The notes under the pieces: model-generated | Seen by the model: only the letters and a program-made list of their open reading frames with translations | Database searches by the model: none | Told to the model about the DNA's origin: nothing | Position numbers and translations under genes: made by a program | NCBI GenBank assembly: GCA_035491935.1 | Contig: DATJJW010000187.1 | Coordinates: 1-64,000 of the forward strand | Direction of reading: 5' to 3' | DNA length: 64,000 nucleotides | Source of the DNA: DATJJW01 sp035491935 | GTDB taxonomy: Bacteria; Pseudomonadota; Alphaproteobacteria; ATCC43930; CGMCC-115725 | Part shown: positions 8,928 through 18,331 of the stretch, piece after piece | Position numbering within the stretch: the stretch's first letter is position 1 | Layout of the letters: the number at the start of each line of letters is the position of its first letter

Positions 8928-10262
8928 TCACGCCGCCTCCCGCGCCTGGCTGGCCCGTGTTCGGATGGCCTGCTTCACCAGCAGGGCACCGGCAGCGATC
9001 AAACCCGGCACGGCCAGCGCTATGAATATCGATGCGAAACCGAGATGCCGGGCCGTCAAGTCGGCAACCAGAAATGACCCGGCAATACCGCCGAAGCGGC
9101 CCACCCCCTGCATCCAGGCGACGCCTGTCGCGCGACCCTGGGTGGGATAGAAGGTCGCGGCCAGCGCCGGCAGGGATGATTGCGCCGTATTCATCAGCGC
9201 ACCGGCGATGAACACGATCGCGACCAGCAGCCAGAGCTGACTGACCAATTGGCCGATGAAGAACACCGTCACCGCCGTGAGCGCGAAGCAGATGGCGATG
9301 ATCTTGTTGCCATTGAAACGATCCATGAGCCAGCCGGACAGGATCGCGCCGAAGCCGCCGAGCGGGAACAGCGCGGTGATGAGACCGGCCTCACCCGGCG
9401 GCAACCCCGCCCCCTGCAGCAGGATCGGCATCCAGTTGATCGTGCCGTAGAAGATCACCAACCCCATGAAATATGTCACCCACAGCATGAGCGTGCCGAC
9501 GATGTAGTCGCGAGACAGGATGAGCCCGATACTGCCGCCGGATGCGGCCGGCTTCGCCTCATCCACGACGAAGGCCGCGGCATCGGGCATGCGGCCGGTG
9601 ATACGGCCGAGCGCCCGACCGATGTCGCCCGCCGGCCGCCCCATCGTCCCCAGATAGCGGGCCGATTCGGGCATGGCGACCAGCATGATCAGAGCCAGGA
9701 TCACCGGGACGGTGCCCCCTGCCTCCAGCACGCTGCGCCAGCCCCAATGAGGTATCATCCAGGCGGCAAGGAAACCGCCGCAGGCAGCTCCCACCGGGAA
9801 GCCGCAGAACATGGCATTGGTGATGAGCGAACGTCGAGAACTGGGGCTGCATTCGGCGATCATCGTCACCGCGCAGGGGCCGGCCGCACCCAGGCCAAGG
9901 CCGGTGATGAAGCGCCAGGTCACGAGTTGATCGAGGCTCGATGCCGAGGCGGAGGCGAAGCAGGCGATGCCGAATAGCAGGATGGTGGCGATCAGCACGC
10001 TCTTGCGGCCGAATCTGTCGGCCAGCGGCCCGGCGCAGATCGCACCGCCCGCGAAGCCGAACAGCGCAGCGCTCAGGACCGGCGCCAGGGCGGGCTTCGG
10101 CACATGCCATTCATTGAGCAGCGACGGCGCGATATAGCCGATCGACGCCGTATCGAAGCCATCGAGCAGGACGACGGCGAGACACAGCAGGAAGATCAGC
10201 CATTGCCGGCTGGAGAAGGGGTTGGCATCGATATATCCCTGGATCCCGACGCTGTGGGACAT
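8928..10262 (-). CDS. MFS transporter, aromatic acid:H+ symporter (AAHS) type
   Basis: A 444-residue, 12-helix major facilitator. The first helix carries the DGFDTASIGYIAP signature of AAHS carriers such as PcaK and BenK, and the loop 2-3 motif GPLADRFGRKSVL is present. The ATG at 10262 gives the family-typical N-terminus and has AGGAG about 10 nt upstream; a longer reading frame to 10352 adds residues unlike the family. It is the last gene of the decarboxylase-aldehyde dehydrogenase operon. It probably imports the aromatic acid that these enzymes degrade, for example benzoylformate or a ring-substituted analogue; the substrate is inference. Confidence 0.9.
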   Translation of the reverse strand: MSHSVGIQGYIDANPFSSRQWLIFLLCLAVVLLDGFDTASIGYIAPSLLNEWHVPKPALAPVLSAALFGFAGGAICAGPLADRFGRKSVLIATILLFGIACFASASASSLDQLVTWRFITGLGLGAAGPCAVTMIAECSPSSRRSLITNAMFCGFPVGAACGGFLAAWMIPHWGWRSVLEAGGTVPVILALIMLVAMPESARYLGTMGRPAGDIGRALGRITGRMPDAAAFVVDEAKPAASGGSIGLILSRDYIVGTLMLWVTYFMGLVIFYGTINWMPILLQGAGLPPGEAGLITALFPLGGFGAILSGWLMDRFNGNKIIAICFALTAVTVFFIGQLVSQLWLLVAIVFIAGALMNTAQSSLPALAATFYPTQGRATGVAWMQGVGRFGGIAGSFLVADLTARHLGFASIFIALAVPGLIAAGALLVKQAIRTRASQAREAA

Positions 10263-10373
10263 GGCCTTCACGCTCCTGTTCTTGACGTTCCTCCGGTGGC
10301 ACGGCTTCAAGGGCCATGCCGTTCTTGTTCTTCGCTTCCCACACAACCCCACGCGGCGCGGAAAGCCGCGCGC

Positions 10374-11822
10374 TCAGAAGGGATACTGCACGGGCTCGGT
10401 GTTCATCGTGATCCAGCGCAGCTCCGTGAAGGCGTCGATGCCGGCCTTGCCGCCGAACCGGCCATGCCCGGACGCCTTGACGCCGCCGAAAGGCATCTGG
10501 GCCTCGTCATGAACGGTGGGACCGTTGATGTGGCACATGCCGGTGTCCAGCCGCTTGGCCACCTTGAGCCCGCGTGCCATGTCGCGGGTGAAGACGGCGG
10601 ACGTCAGGCCATAGAGGGTGTCGTTGGCGACCCGGATCGCGTCGTTCTCATCCGCCGCCCGGACGATCGTGGTCACCGGGCCGAAGCTTTCCTCGTCATA
10701 GATCGCCATCCGGGGCGTCACCCGGTCCAATATCGCCGCCGAGACCAAGGCGCCCTCCGGCTTGGCCGCCTGATGCAGAATCGCGCCCTTGGCGACCGCA
10801 TCGTCGATCAGCGTCTCAAGCCGCGCCGCGGCTTTCGGATCAGCCAGCGCGCCCAGGATGGTCCCGGCAGCGGCAGGGTCGCCGGCGCGGATCGTCGCGG
10901 CCTTTTGCGCCAGCTTGGCGACGAAGGCGTCCGCCACGCTCTCGACCACGACGATCCGCTCGGTCGACATGCAGATCTGGCCGGAATTCATGAAGGCGCC
11001 AAAGGCGGCGGCTGCCACCGCCTGGTCGAGATCGGCGTCATCGAGCACCAGGAACGGCGCCTTGCCGCCCAGTTCGAGCAGGACGGGCTTCAGCTCCTCG
11101 GCACAGATCTTTGCGATGACCTTGCCCGTGCGAGTCGAGCCGGTGAAGTTGACGCGCCGCACGGCGGGGTGACGGATCAAGGCCTCGACCGCCGCCGGTG
11201 CGCCCTCGGGCGCGGTGCTGACGACATTGCACACGCCCGGCGGCAGCCCCGCCTGACGCAACACATCGCCGATCAGCCAATGCGTCATCGGACAGAATTC
11301 GGAAGACTTCAGAACCACCGTATTGCCGCAGGCCAGTGGTGTCGCGATGGCACGCGCACCCAGGATGACCGGCGCATTCCAGGGCGCGATGCCCAGCACC
11401 ACCCCGGCCGGCTGGCGCACCGCCATGGCGATGGAGCCCGGACGGTCGGACGGGATGATCTCGCCCGTCACCTGCGTGGTCAGCGCCGCCGCTTCGCGCA
11501 GCACAGCCGCCCCCAGATGGACGTTGAATCCCGCCCAGGGCTGCGTGGCGCCGGTTTCCGCCGTCATCGCGGCCACGAATTCGGAGGCCCGCGCCTCCAT
11601 CAGCTCGGCTGCCTTCAGCAACACGGCGCGGCGGGCGTTCGGCCCCATCGCGCCCCAAGCCTCGAAGGCGGCCCCCGCACTGTCCGCGGCCTTGCGGGCA
11701 TCGTCGGGCGATGCGGCGGCGGCCTCGCTGACGACGGCGTTGCTGATGGGGTTGCGACGCTGGAACCGAGCCTCATCCGCAGCGGCCGCATCGCGATTGT
11801 CGATCAGGAGCATGGGCTTCAC
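10374..11822 (-). CDS. Aldehyde dehydrogenase, benzaldehyde/salicylaldehyde/vanillin type
   Basis: A 482-residue NAD(P)-dependent aldehyde dehydrogenase. The nucleotide site (NFTGSTRTGKVI), the general-base glutamate in LLELGGKAP and the catalytic cysteine C284 in SGQICMS are present. The sequence is closest in pattern to the aromatic-aldehyde group. A GTG at 11822 is preferred as start because GGGAGG lies 6 nt upstream; the ATG at 11813 would be 15 nt from it. The reading frame stays open far upstream inside the decarboxylase gene, but that is a shadow. Coupled to the decarboxylase 26 bp upstream, it would oxidise the released aromatic aldehyde to the acid. A small GC hairpin (GCGCGG-CTTT-CCGCGC) follows the stop. 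Confidence 0.9.
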   Translation of the reverse strand: MKPMLLIDNRDAAAADEARFQRRNPISNAVVSEAAAASPDDARKAADSAGAAFEAWGAMGPNARRAVLLKAAELMEARASEFVAAMTAETGATQPWAGFNVHLGAAVLREAAALTTQVTGEIIPSDRPGSIAMAVRQPAGVVLGIAPWNAPVILGARAIATPLACGNTVVLKSSEFCPMTHWLIGDVLRQAGLPPGVCNVVSTAPEGAPAAVEALIRHPAVRRVNFTGSTRTGKVIAKICAEELKPVLLELGGKAPFLVLDDADLDQAVAAAAFGAFMNSGQICMSTERIVVVESVADAFVAKLAQKAATIRAGDPAAAGTILGALADPKAAARLETLIDDAVAKGAILHQAAKPEGALVSAAILDRVTPRMAIYDEESFGPVTTIVRAADENDAIRVANDTLYGLTSAVFTRDMARGLKVAKRLDTGMCHINGPTVHDEAQMPFGGVKASGHGRFGGKAGIDAFTELRWITMNTEPVQYPF

Positions 11823-11848
11823 TGGAAACCTCCCGTTTTCGCCGTCGG

Positions 11849-13420
11849 TCAGTCGACGACGACCTCGACCAAGGTCGGATGGCTGGCGGCGAAAGACTTC
11901 GCCAGCGCCGCATCGAGCGTCGCGGCATTCTCGACACGGGTCGCCTCGATGCCTTGGCCGCGGGCCAGGGCGCAGAAATCGATCTCGGGCAGATCGGTGC
12001 CGACCGTGCGCTGCAAGCCGAACTGCCGGCCGAATTTGACCAAGGCCTCGTAGCGCCCGTTCTTGACGATGACGAAGCTGATCGAAAGGCCGAGCTGGGC
12101 CGCGGACCACAAGCCCTGGATAGCATACATCGCCGAGCCGTCGCCGAGCAGGGCAATGATCTTCTCGTCCGGCCGGCCGAGCGCCACGCCGATCGCCGCC
12201 GGCAGGCCATGGCCGAGGCCGCCGCTGGCACAGGTGTAGAAACCGTCGCGCTCCACGACCGGCAGGTAGTCGTGCATCGCCCCGCGCGAGGACGGCGCCT
12301 CCTCGACGATGACGGATTTCCTGGGACGAAGGGCCGCGATCTGCTGCAGGAGATAGGCGTCGCTGAGGACACGGCCGTCGAGATGCGCCGGCTTCGGCCT
12401 GACCGCCGGCACCTCGCGCCGGTGCGGCTCCGGCCCGTCGAGCAGCGCCTCGATGCCGCGCTTCAAATGGGTGACGATCGCCGTACCCCCCGGCGCCCAA
12501 GCGGCCTGCGCCGGATGGTCGACCAGATACCAAAGGGCTGCGCCTTCCGGCGTATGCGGGCCGAAGCCTTCGACGTGATAGAGGGATAGCGGACCGCCCA
12601 GTACCAGGATCAAGTCGTGTCCGGCCAGGGCCGCGACGATCTTCTCGCGAACCGGCAAGAGGAAGCCGGCAAAGAGCGGATGATCCTCCGGAAAGCTGCT
12701 GCGCGCCGAAAACGGCGCCACCCAGACGCGTGCGCGGTGGCGCTCCGCCAACTGGATGACCTCATCCCAGGACTCGTCGCGCGCGACGCCGGCACCGAGG
12801 ACCAGGACAGGGTTCTTGGCTTGCGCCAACGCCTCGGCCGCCTGAGCCAGGAGTGCGGCATCGCCCGATACCGACGCGGACACGCGGCGGGCGGGCAGCA
12901 ACGGGCAGCGGCGATCCCAATCATCCACCGGTACCGAGATGAAGACGGGGCCGCGCGGTGGCTGCATCGCGATGTAATAGGCGCGGGCGATCGCCGCCGG
13001 CACATCCTCGGCGCGCGCCGGCTCATTCGCCCATTTGACATAGGGCTTCGGGAAATCGACCGCCTGCTCGGCGAACAGGAACGGCTCGTAAGGCAGGATG
13101 GAGCGCGCCTGCTGGCCGGCCGTCACGATCAGCGGCGTCTGGTTCTTGTAGGCGGTGAAGAGATTGCCCAGCGCATGCCCCACGCCGGCCGCCGAATGCA
13201 GGTTGACGAAGGCGGCGTTGCGCGTCGCCTGGGCATAGCCGTCGGCCATGCCGAGCACGACCGATTCCTGCAGGCCCAGCACATAACGCAGGTCATCCGG
13301 GAAGTCGCGGAACATCGGCAACTCGGTTGAGCCGGGATTGCCGAAGATCGTGTCGATCCCGAAGGAGCGCAGCAATGCGATGGTCGCATCCCGAACCGTA
13401 GTCGCCATCTGATCGGACAT
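11849..13420 (-). CDS. mdlC: Benzoylformate decarboxylase-like thiamine-diphosphate enzyme
   Basis: A 523-residue ThDP-dependent 2-oxoacid decarboxylase. The active-site serine in FGNPGSTELP (S31), the ThDP-activating glutamate in GLQESVVLG (E52) and the catalytic histidine in VNLHSAAG (H75) line up with S26, E47 and H70 of Pseudomonas putida benzoylformate decarboxylase. The C-terminal GDGSAMYAIQ...VKN cofactor motif is present. It would decarboxylate phenylglyoxylate to benzaldehyde, which the next gene oxidises. ATG 13420 has GGGGG just upstream. First gene of a minus-strand operon with a LysR-type palindrome 80-106 bp upstream. No mandelate racemase or dehydrogenase is nearby, so the natural substrate may be a related aryl 2-oxoacid. 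Confidence 0.85.
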   Translation of the reverse strand: MSDQMATTVRDATIALLRSFGIDTIFGNPGSTELPMFRDFPDDLRYVLGLQESVVLGMADGYAQATRNAAFVNLHSAAGVGHALGNLFTAYKNQTPLIVTAGQQARSILPYEPFLFAEQAVDFPKPYVKWANEPARAEDVPAAIARAYYIAMQPPRGPVFISVPVDDWDRRCPLLPARRVSASVSGDAALLAQAAEALAQAKNPVLVLGAGVARDESWDEVIQLAERHRARVWVAPFSARSSFPEDHPLFAGFLLPVREKIVAALAGHDLILVLGGPLSLYHVEGFGPHTPEGAALWYLVDHPAQAAWAPGGTAIVTHLKRGIEALLDGPEPHRREVPAVRPKPAHLDGRVLSDAYLLQQIAALRPRKSVIVEEAPSSRGAMHDYLPVVERDGFYTCASGGLGHGLPAAIGVALGRPDEKIIALLGDGSAMYAIQGLWSAAQLGLSISFVIVKNGRYEALVKFGRQFGLQRTVGTDLPEIDFCALARGQGIEATRVENAATLDAALAKSFAASHPTLVEVVVD

Positions 13421-13997
13421 ATTGCCCCCTTCCCTTGCCTTACCTGTTGGCATTCACATTCTTGCCATTCGCCCATACGTTCCATTGCAAGGTTTAAGAA
13501 AAGTCATATCAAATCATTATGACTTTAGGCTTCTGGCTCTGGATTCCAATTGGGATGTCGAGGCGCGTTTGACGATCCTCCCCGTAGCTTCGGTTTGCCA
13601 CCCAGGGCGGAAAAGCGGAGTCCCACCCATGAGGCCCGCAGGTCTGTAGATCGGTCGCGACCGATAGTCTGGCGGACTGCCCCAAAAATCGGCAGAAAAC
13701 CGCTCTTTTCGCCCCTTGAGAGGCTGTGACCACCCGGCCCGACGCAAAAAAAACGTCATAAGATGCGAGAGTTCTTTACTTCCCTTGATCCCGCATGGCA
13801 GGTTTTCCTTCGAGCAGCCTGAGGTAGCATCCGATTTGCATAAAGCAGATGCAACAATTCACGCCCATTATCCTCTGCCAGGCCTCGATCTGCTTCGAGA
13901 CCGCCGTGCCGCGGAGAGGCTCCGCGGATATATGCCCGTCCCCGCCCGACCGACCTGGCCCTAGAACGCCGTTCCGAGCTTTCTTCTCCGAGGTGCC
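13421..13997. other. 577-bp divergent regulatory region between the decarboxylase operon and livH
   Basis: No credible gene. It holds the LysR-type palindrome (13500-13526), a 16-bp perfect palindrome ATCGGTCGCGACCGAT (13650-13665), an inverted repeat TTGCAT-N7-ATGCAA (13836-13854) and a hairpin CCGCGGAG-AGG-CTCCGCGG (13909-13927) about 70 bp before livH. The last three may serve the liv operon. A reading frame at 13716-13964 has no coding character. Confidence 0.6.
13500..13526. promoter_or_regulatory. LysR-type operator upstream of the decarboxylase operon
   Basis: AAAGTCATA-N9-TATGACTTT, identical in arms and spacing to the site at the lysR start; only the 9-bp spacer differs. The distance of 80-106 bp from the ATG is usual for an LTTR recognition site. 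Confidence 0.78.
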
Positions 13998-14921
13998 ATG
14001 GAATATTTCCTCCAACAGCTCATCAATGGCCTGACCCTCGGGGCGATATACGGGCTGATCGCCATCGGTTACACGATGGTCTACGGCATCGTCGGCATGA
14101 TCAACTTCGCCCATGGCGATATTTTCATGGTCGGCGCCTTCATCTCGCTGATCTGCTTCCTGCTGCTGGGGCCGCTGGGCGGCCCGCTGACCGCCGTGCT
14201 GGGCATCCTGCTCGTACTGGCGGTCACCATGGTCTTCACCGCAGTCTATGGCTGGGCGGTCGAGAATGTCGCCTACCGGCCCTTGCGCGGTTCCTTCAAG
14301 CTGGCGCCGCTGATCAGCGCCATCGGCATGTCGATCTTCCTCGAGAATTACGTCCAGCTGACCCAGGGCGCGCGGCCGAAGCCCCTGCTGCCCGTGCTGC
14401 CGCAGCAGCCCCTCATCCTGATGCATGACGCCAATGGCGGCGACGTCCAGGTCACCGTGCTGCAAATCCTGATCTGGGTGATGACCGTGGCGCTGATGCT
14501 CATCTTCACCTACATGATTCAATATACCTCGCTCGGCCGCAGCCAGCGTGCCTGCGAGCAGGACAGCACCATGGCCTCGCTGCTCGGCGTCAATGTCGAC
14601 CGCACCATTTCGCTGACCTTCGTCATCGGCGCGGCGCTCGCCGCGGTCGCCGGCCTGATGTTCAACCTCTATTACGGCGTGATCGATTTCTTCATCGGCT
14701 TCGCCATTGGCACGAAGGCCTTCACCGCCGCCGTGCTAGGCGGCATCGGCTCGCTGCCCGGCGCCATGCTGGGCGGCATGCTGATCGGCCTGATCGAGGT
14801 GTTCTGGGGCGGTTACTTCACCACCGAATACAAGGATGTCGCGGTCTTCGTGATCCTGGTCCTGGTGCTGATCTTCCGCCCGACCGGGCTATTGGGCCGG
14901 CCGGAAATCGAGAAGGTCTGA
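13998..14921 (+). CDS. livH: Branched-chain amino acid ABC transporter permease LivH
   Basis: A 307-residue integral membrane permease with about eight hydrophobic helices. It has the family N-terminus ([30 protein letters not shown], cut here for length) and the INFAHGD stretch, and it ends with the typical [15 protein letters not shown]. With LivM it forms the membrane channel for high-affinity leucine/isoleucine/valine uptake. First gene of the liv operon; the stop overlaps the livM start by one base (TGATG). An inverted repeat and a hairpin lie in the upstream 160 bp and may be regulatory. Confidence 0.95.
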   Translation: MEYFLQQLINGLTLGAIYGLIAIGYTMVYGIVGMINFAHGDIFMVGAFISLICFLLLGPLGGPLTAVLGILLVLAVTMVFTAVYGWAVENVAYRPLRGSFKLAPLISAIGMSIFLENYVQLTQGARPKPLLPVLPQQPLILMHDANGGDVQVTVLQILIWVMTVALMLIFTYMIQYTSLGRSQRACEQDSTMASLLGVNVDRTISLTFVIGAALAAVAGLMFNLYYGVIDFFIGFAIGTKAFTAAVLGGIGSLPGAMLGGMLIGLIEVFWGGYFTTEYKDVAVFVILVLVLIFRPTGLLGRPEIEKV

Positions 14922-16273
14922 TGACGACCGAGCCGAAATCCGCGCAATCGTCCCAGCCGCGCGCCCAATCGCGGTCATTGGCCGCCGAGATCCTGATCGA
15001 TGCCGGCTTGAGCGCCTTCGTGGCGCTGGTCCTGGCGCTGCCCATCGTCGGCATCGAGACCAGGCAGGGCCAGTTCCATCTCGGGCTGGTGACACATTGG
15101 GACCATGTCGCCTATGTCGTGATCGGCACCTTCCTGGTCCGGCTGGCCGTGCTGGCGGCCAGGAGCTACCGCCAAGCCCGCGAGGTGGCGCAGCGCGAAC
15201 AGCACAAAGGCAATCCCAAGCGGGTCTCCTGGCTTGCCAAATACGCCACCTGGTTCGGCATCGCCGGGTTCGCCGTCGCGGTGATCCTGCCCTTCGTGTC
15301 GAGCAACTACATCATCGATCTCGGCACTTCCGTGCTGATCTACGTCATGCTCGGCTGGGGCCTCAACATCGTGGTTGGGCTGGCGGGCCTGCTCGATCTC
15401 GGATATGTCGCCTTCTACGGCGTCGGCGCCTACACGGTGGGCCTGCTGTCGACCGATTTCAACTTCACCTTCTGGGAATGCCTGCCGCTGGCCGGCATCA
15501 TCGCCGCCTTCTTCGGCATCGTGCTGGGCTTCCCCGTGCTGCGGCTGCGCGGCGACTACCTCGCCATCGTGACGCTGGGCTTCGGCGAGATCATCCGGAT
15601 CATCCTGCTCAACTGGCAGGTCGTGACCAACGGCCCGAACGGCATCAACGACATCCCGCGCCCGACCCTGTTCGGCCTGGTCTTCCAGGCTTCCGCGCCG
15701 GAAGGCCAGACGACCTTCGCCGATTTCTTCCATATCGACTTCAGCCCGTCGCAACGCCTGATCTTTCTATATTTCGTCATCCTGGTGCTGGCGCTGATCA
15801 CTAATTTCTTCACCCTGCGCATGCGCCGCCTGCCGGTCGGGCGCGCCTGGGAGGCCTTGCGCGAGGACGAAATCGCCTGCCGCGCCATGGGCATCAACGC
15901 TACCAACATCAAGCTTTCGGCCTTCGCCATGGGCGCGATGTTCGGCGGCTTCGCCGGCGCCTTCTTCGCAACGCGGCTGGGCTTCATCAGCCCGGAAAGC
16001 TTCACCTTCGCGGAATCGGCAACCATTCTCGCCATCGTCGTGCTGGGCGGCATGGGCAGCCAGCTGGGCGTGGTGCTGGCCGCCGTCATCCTGGTGACCT
16101 TCCCCGAGATCTTCCGCCCCTTCGCCGATTACCGCATGCTGCTGTTCGGCGCGGCGATGGTGACGATCATGGTCGTGCGGCCCCGTGGGCTGCTGGCGTT
16201 CCGCAAGCCGACGCTCCTGCTCAGGCGTAAAGCCGACGAGGGCATCGAGATCTCGCGGGAGGCGGCCCCATGA
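14921..16273 (+). CDS. livM: Branched-chain amino acid ABC transporter permease LivM
   Basis: A 450-residue permease. The core matches Liv[30 protein letters not shown] region, [20 protein letters not shown], and [19 protein letters not shown], which faces the ATPase. It carries a long N-terminal extension of about 120 residues containing a polar stretch and one or two extra membrane helices, a feature of longer proteobacterial LivM proteins. The start overlaps the livH stop and its end overlaps livG by 4 bp (ATGA), which points to translational coupling. Confidence 0.93.
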   Translation: MTTEPKSAQSSQPRAQSRSLAAEILIDAGLSAFVALVLALPIVGIETRQGQFHLGLVTHWDHVAYVVIGTFLVRLAVLAARSYRQAREVAQREQHKGNPKRVSWLAKYATWFGIAGFAVAVILPFVSSNYIIDLGTSVLIYVMLGWGLNIVVGLAGLLDLGYVAFYGVGAYTVGLLSTDFNFTFWECLPLAGIIAAFFGIVLGFPVLRLRGDYLAIVTLGFGEIIRIILLNWQVVTNGPNGINDIPRPTLFGLVFQASAPEGQTTFADFFHIDFSPSQRLIFLYFVILVLALITNFFTLRMRRLPVGRAWEALREDEIACRAMGINATNIKLSAFAMGAMFGGFAGAFFATRLGFISPESFTFAESATILAIVVLGGMGSQLGVVLAAVILVTFPEIFRPFADYRMLLFGAAMVTIMVVRPRGLLAFRKPTLLLRRKADEGIEISREAAP

Positions 16274-17142
16274 CCCTCGACCGCTACGACCAGCAGGGCC
16301 GGCCGCCGCTCCTGGAGATCGAGCATCTGACCATGCGCTTCGGCGGCCTGCTCGCGATCAACGATCTCAACTTCACCGCCTATCAGAGCGACATCACCGC
16401 GATCATCGGCCCGAACGGCGCCGGCAAGACCACGGTGTTTAACTGCCTGACCGGCTTCTACAAGCCGACCATCGGCCGGCTGACCATGCATACGCCGGAC
16501 GGCAAGACGCATCTCCTGGAGCGGATGGAAGGGTTCCGTATCTGCCGTGTCGCCAAGATCGCCCGCACCTTCCAGAACATCCGCCTCTTCGCCGGCATGA
16601 CGCTGCTGGAGAATTTGATCGTTGCCCAGCACAACGTGCTGATGAAGGCGTCGGCCTTCTCCATCGCGGGCTTGCTGCACCTGCCCCGCTATACCAAGGC
16701 CGAGAAGGAGGCGATCGAGCTCGCCCGCTTCTGGCTGGGCAAGATGAAGCTGCTCGACCGTGCCGATGAGCCGGCGGGCAGCCTGCCCTACGGCGCGCAA
16801 CGCCGGTTGGAGATCGCTCGCGCCATGTGCACCAAGCCGGCGCTGCTTTGCCTGGACGAGCCGGCTGCCGGCCTCAACCCGGCGGAATCGCTCGAACTCA
16901 ACATGCTGCTGCGCATGATCCGCGACGAGCAGCGGGTCGGCATCCTGCTGATCGAGCACGATATGAGCGTCGTCATGAACATCTCCGACCACATCGTCGT
17001 GCTGGATTACGGCAAGAAGATCTCCGACGGCACGCCCGAGGATGTCCGCAACGATCCCGCGGTCATCAAGGCCTATCTCGGCGAAGAGGAGCATGAGGCC
17101 CTGCCGAAGGTCGTGGCCCGAGACGTCGGCATGGAGCCCTGA
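16270..17142 (+). CDS. livG: Branched-chain amino acid ABC transporter ATP-binding protein LivG
   Basis: A 290-residue ABC ATPase. Walker A GPNGAGKT is near residue 46. The signature region is [15 protein letters not shown] (the LPYG variant usual in LivG), and Walker B is [13 protein letters not shown]. The C-terminal Asp-Gly-Thr-Pro-Glu segment is also typical. With LivF it powers the LivHM permease at the inner membrane face. A short insert after Walker A ([16 protein letters not shown], around residues 70-86) is unusual in length but does not disrupt motifs. The start overlaps livM by 4 bp; livF follows after 4 bp. Confidence 0.94.
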   Translation: MTLDRYDQQGRPPLLEIEHLTMRFGGLLAINDLNFTAYQSDITAIIGPNGAGKTTVFNCLTGFYKPTIGRLTMHTPDGKTHLLERMEGFRICRVAKIARTFQNIRLFAGMTLLENLIVAQHNVLMKASAFSIAGLLHLPRYTKAEKEAIELARFWLGKMKLLDRADEPAGSLPYGAQRRLEIARAMCTKPALLCLDEPAAGLNPAESLELNMLLRMIRDEQRVGILLIEHDMSVVMNISDHIVVLDYGKKISDGTPEDVRNDPAVIKAYLGEEEHEALPKVVARDVGMEP

Positions 17143-17146
17143 TCCC

Positions 17147-17863
<717 letters not shown>

Positions 17864-17865
17864 CG

Positions 17866-18222
17866 ATGGACATGTTCGGCACCACCTGGCCGGTCTTCAT
17901 CGGCCTCACGGTCGTCCTGTTCGGCTGGGCCGGCTGGTCGACCGGCAATGCGCTGGCCATCACCTGGCGGCCGATGTGGCAGCTCCTGCCCTACGGGTTG
18001 CTGCTCGCGGCCGGCGACCGTTTCTTCGATTACGCCCTGTTCCAGAACGATCTGCTGTCGCCGCTCGGCTACGTTTTGTCGGCAATCGTCATTTTCCTGT
18101 TCTCGATAGCGTCATACCGCATGGCGCTAACACGCAAGATGGTGTTGCAATATCCGTGGCTCTACGAGCGAGCGGGGCCCTTCGCCTGGCGCGAACGCCC
18201 AAGCGTGAGGATTGCCGTTTGA
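17866..18222 (+). CDS. Small membrane protein of the liv operon, DUF6867-like
   Basis: A 118-residue protein with three predicted hydrophobic segments (about residues 8-25, 38-56 and 66-86) and a positively charged C-terminal tail. It fits the DUF6867 proteins I recall beside liv genes in alphaproteobacteria; that assignment is from memory. It lies two bases after livF and 109 bp before the binding-protein gene, so it is almost certainly cotranscribed. No catalytic motif is visible. A role as an accessory or assembly subunit of the permease is inference only. Confidence 0.75.
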   Translation: MDMFGTTWPVFIGLTVVLFGWAGWSTGNALAITWRPMWQLLPYGLLLAAGDRFFDYALFQNDLLSPLGYVLSAIVIFLFSIASYRMALTRKMVLQYPWLYERAGPFAWRERPSVRIAV

Positions 18223-18285
18223 CCGGCCGCCTTCGGCCGATGCTTCGGTTCTGTACCGGCCCAGAATATCGGACCGGTGTCGTGA

Positions 18286-18299
18286 CCCCCAAACGGGGG
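18286..18299 (+). other. Intercistronic hairpin before the binding-protein gene
   Basis: CCCCC-AAAC-GGGGG, 33 bp before the binding-protein start. Such hairpins between transporter subunits and the binding protein often protect the downstream message; that role is inferred. Confidence 0.35.
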
Positions 18300-18331
18300 A
18301 TGGTCAACTTGACGAACGGGAGTGTGGCACG

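Noticed and set aside
13747..13765. Possible third LysR site (ACGTCATA) before livH
   Set aside because: Only one half-site is present; the mirrored arm at the right spacing is missing.
13716..13964. 82-residue reading frame before livH
   Set aside because: No ribosome binding site, no recognisable features, and it overlaps several palindromes typical of regulatory DNA.
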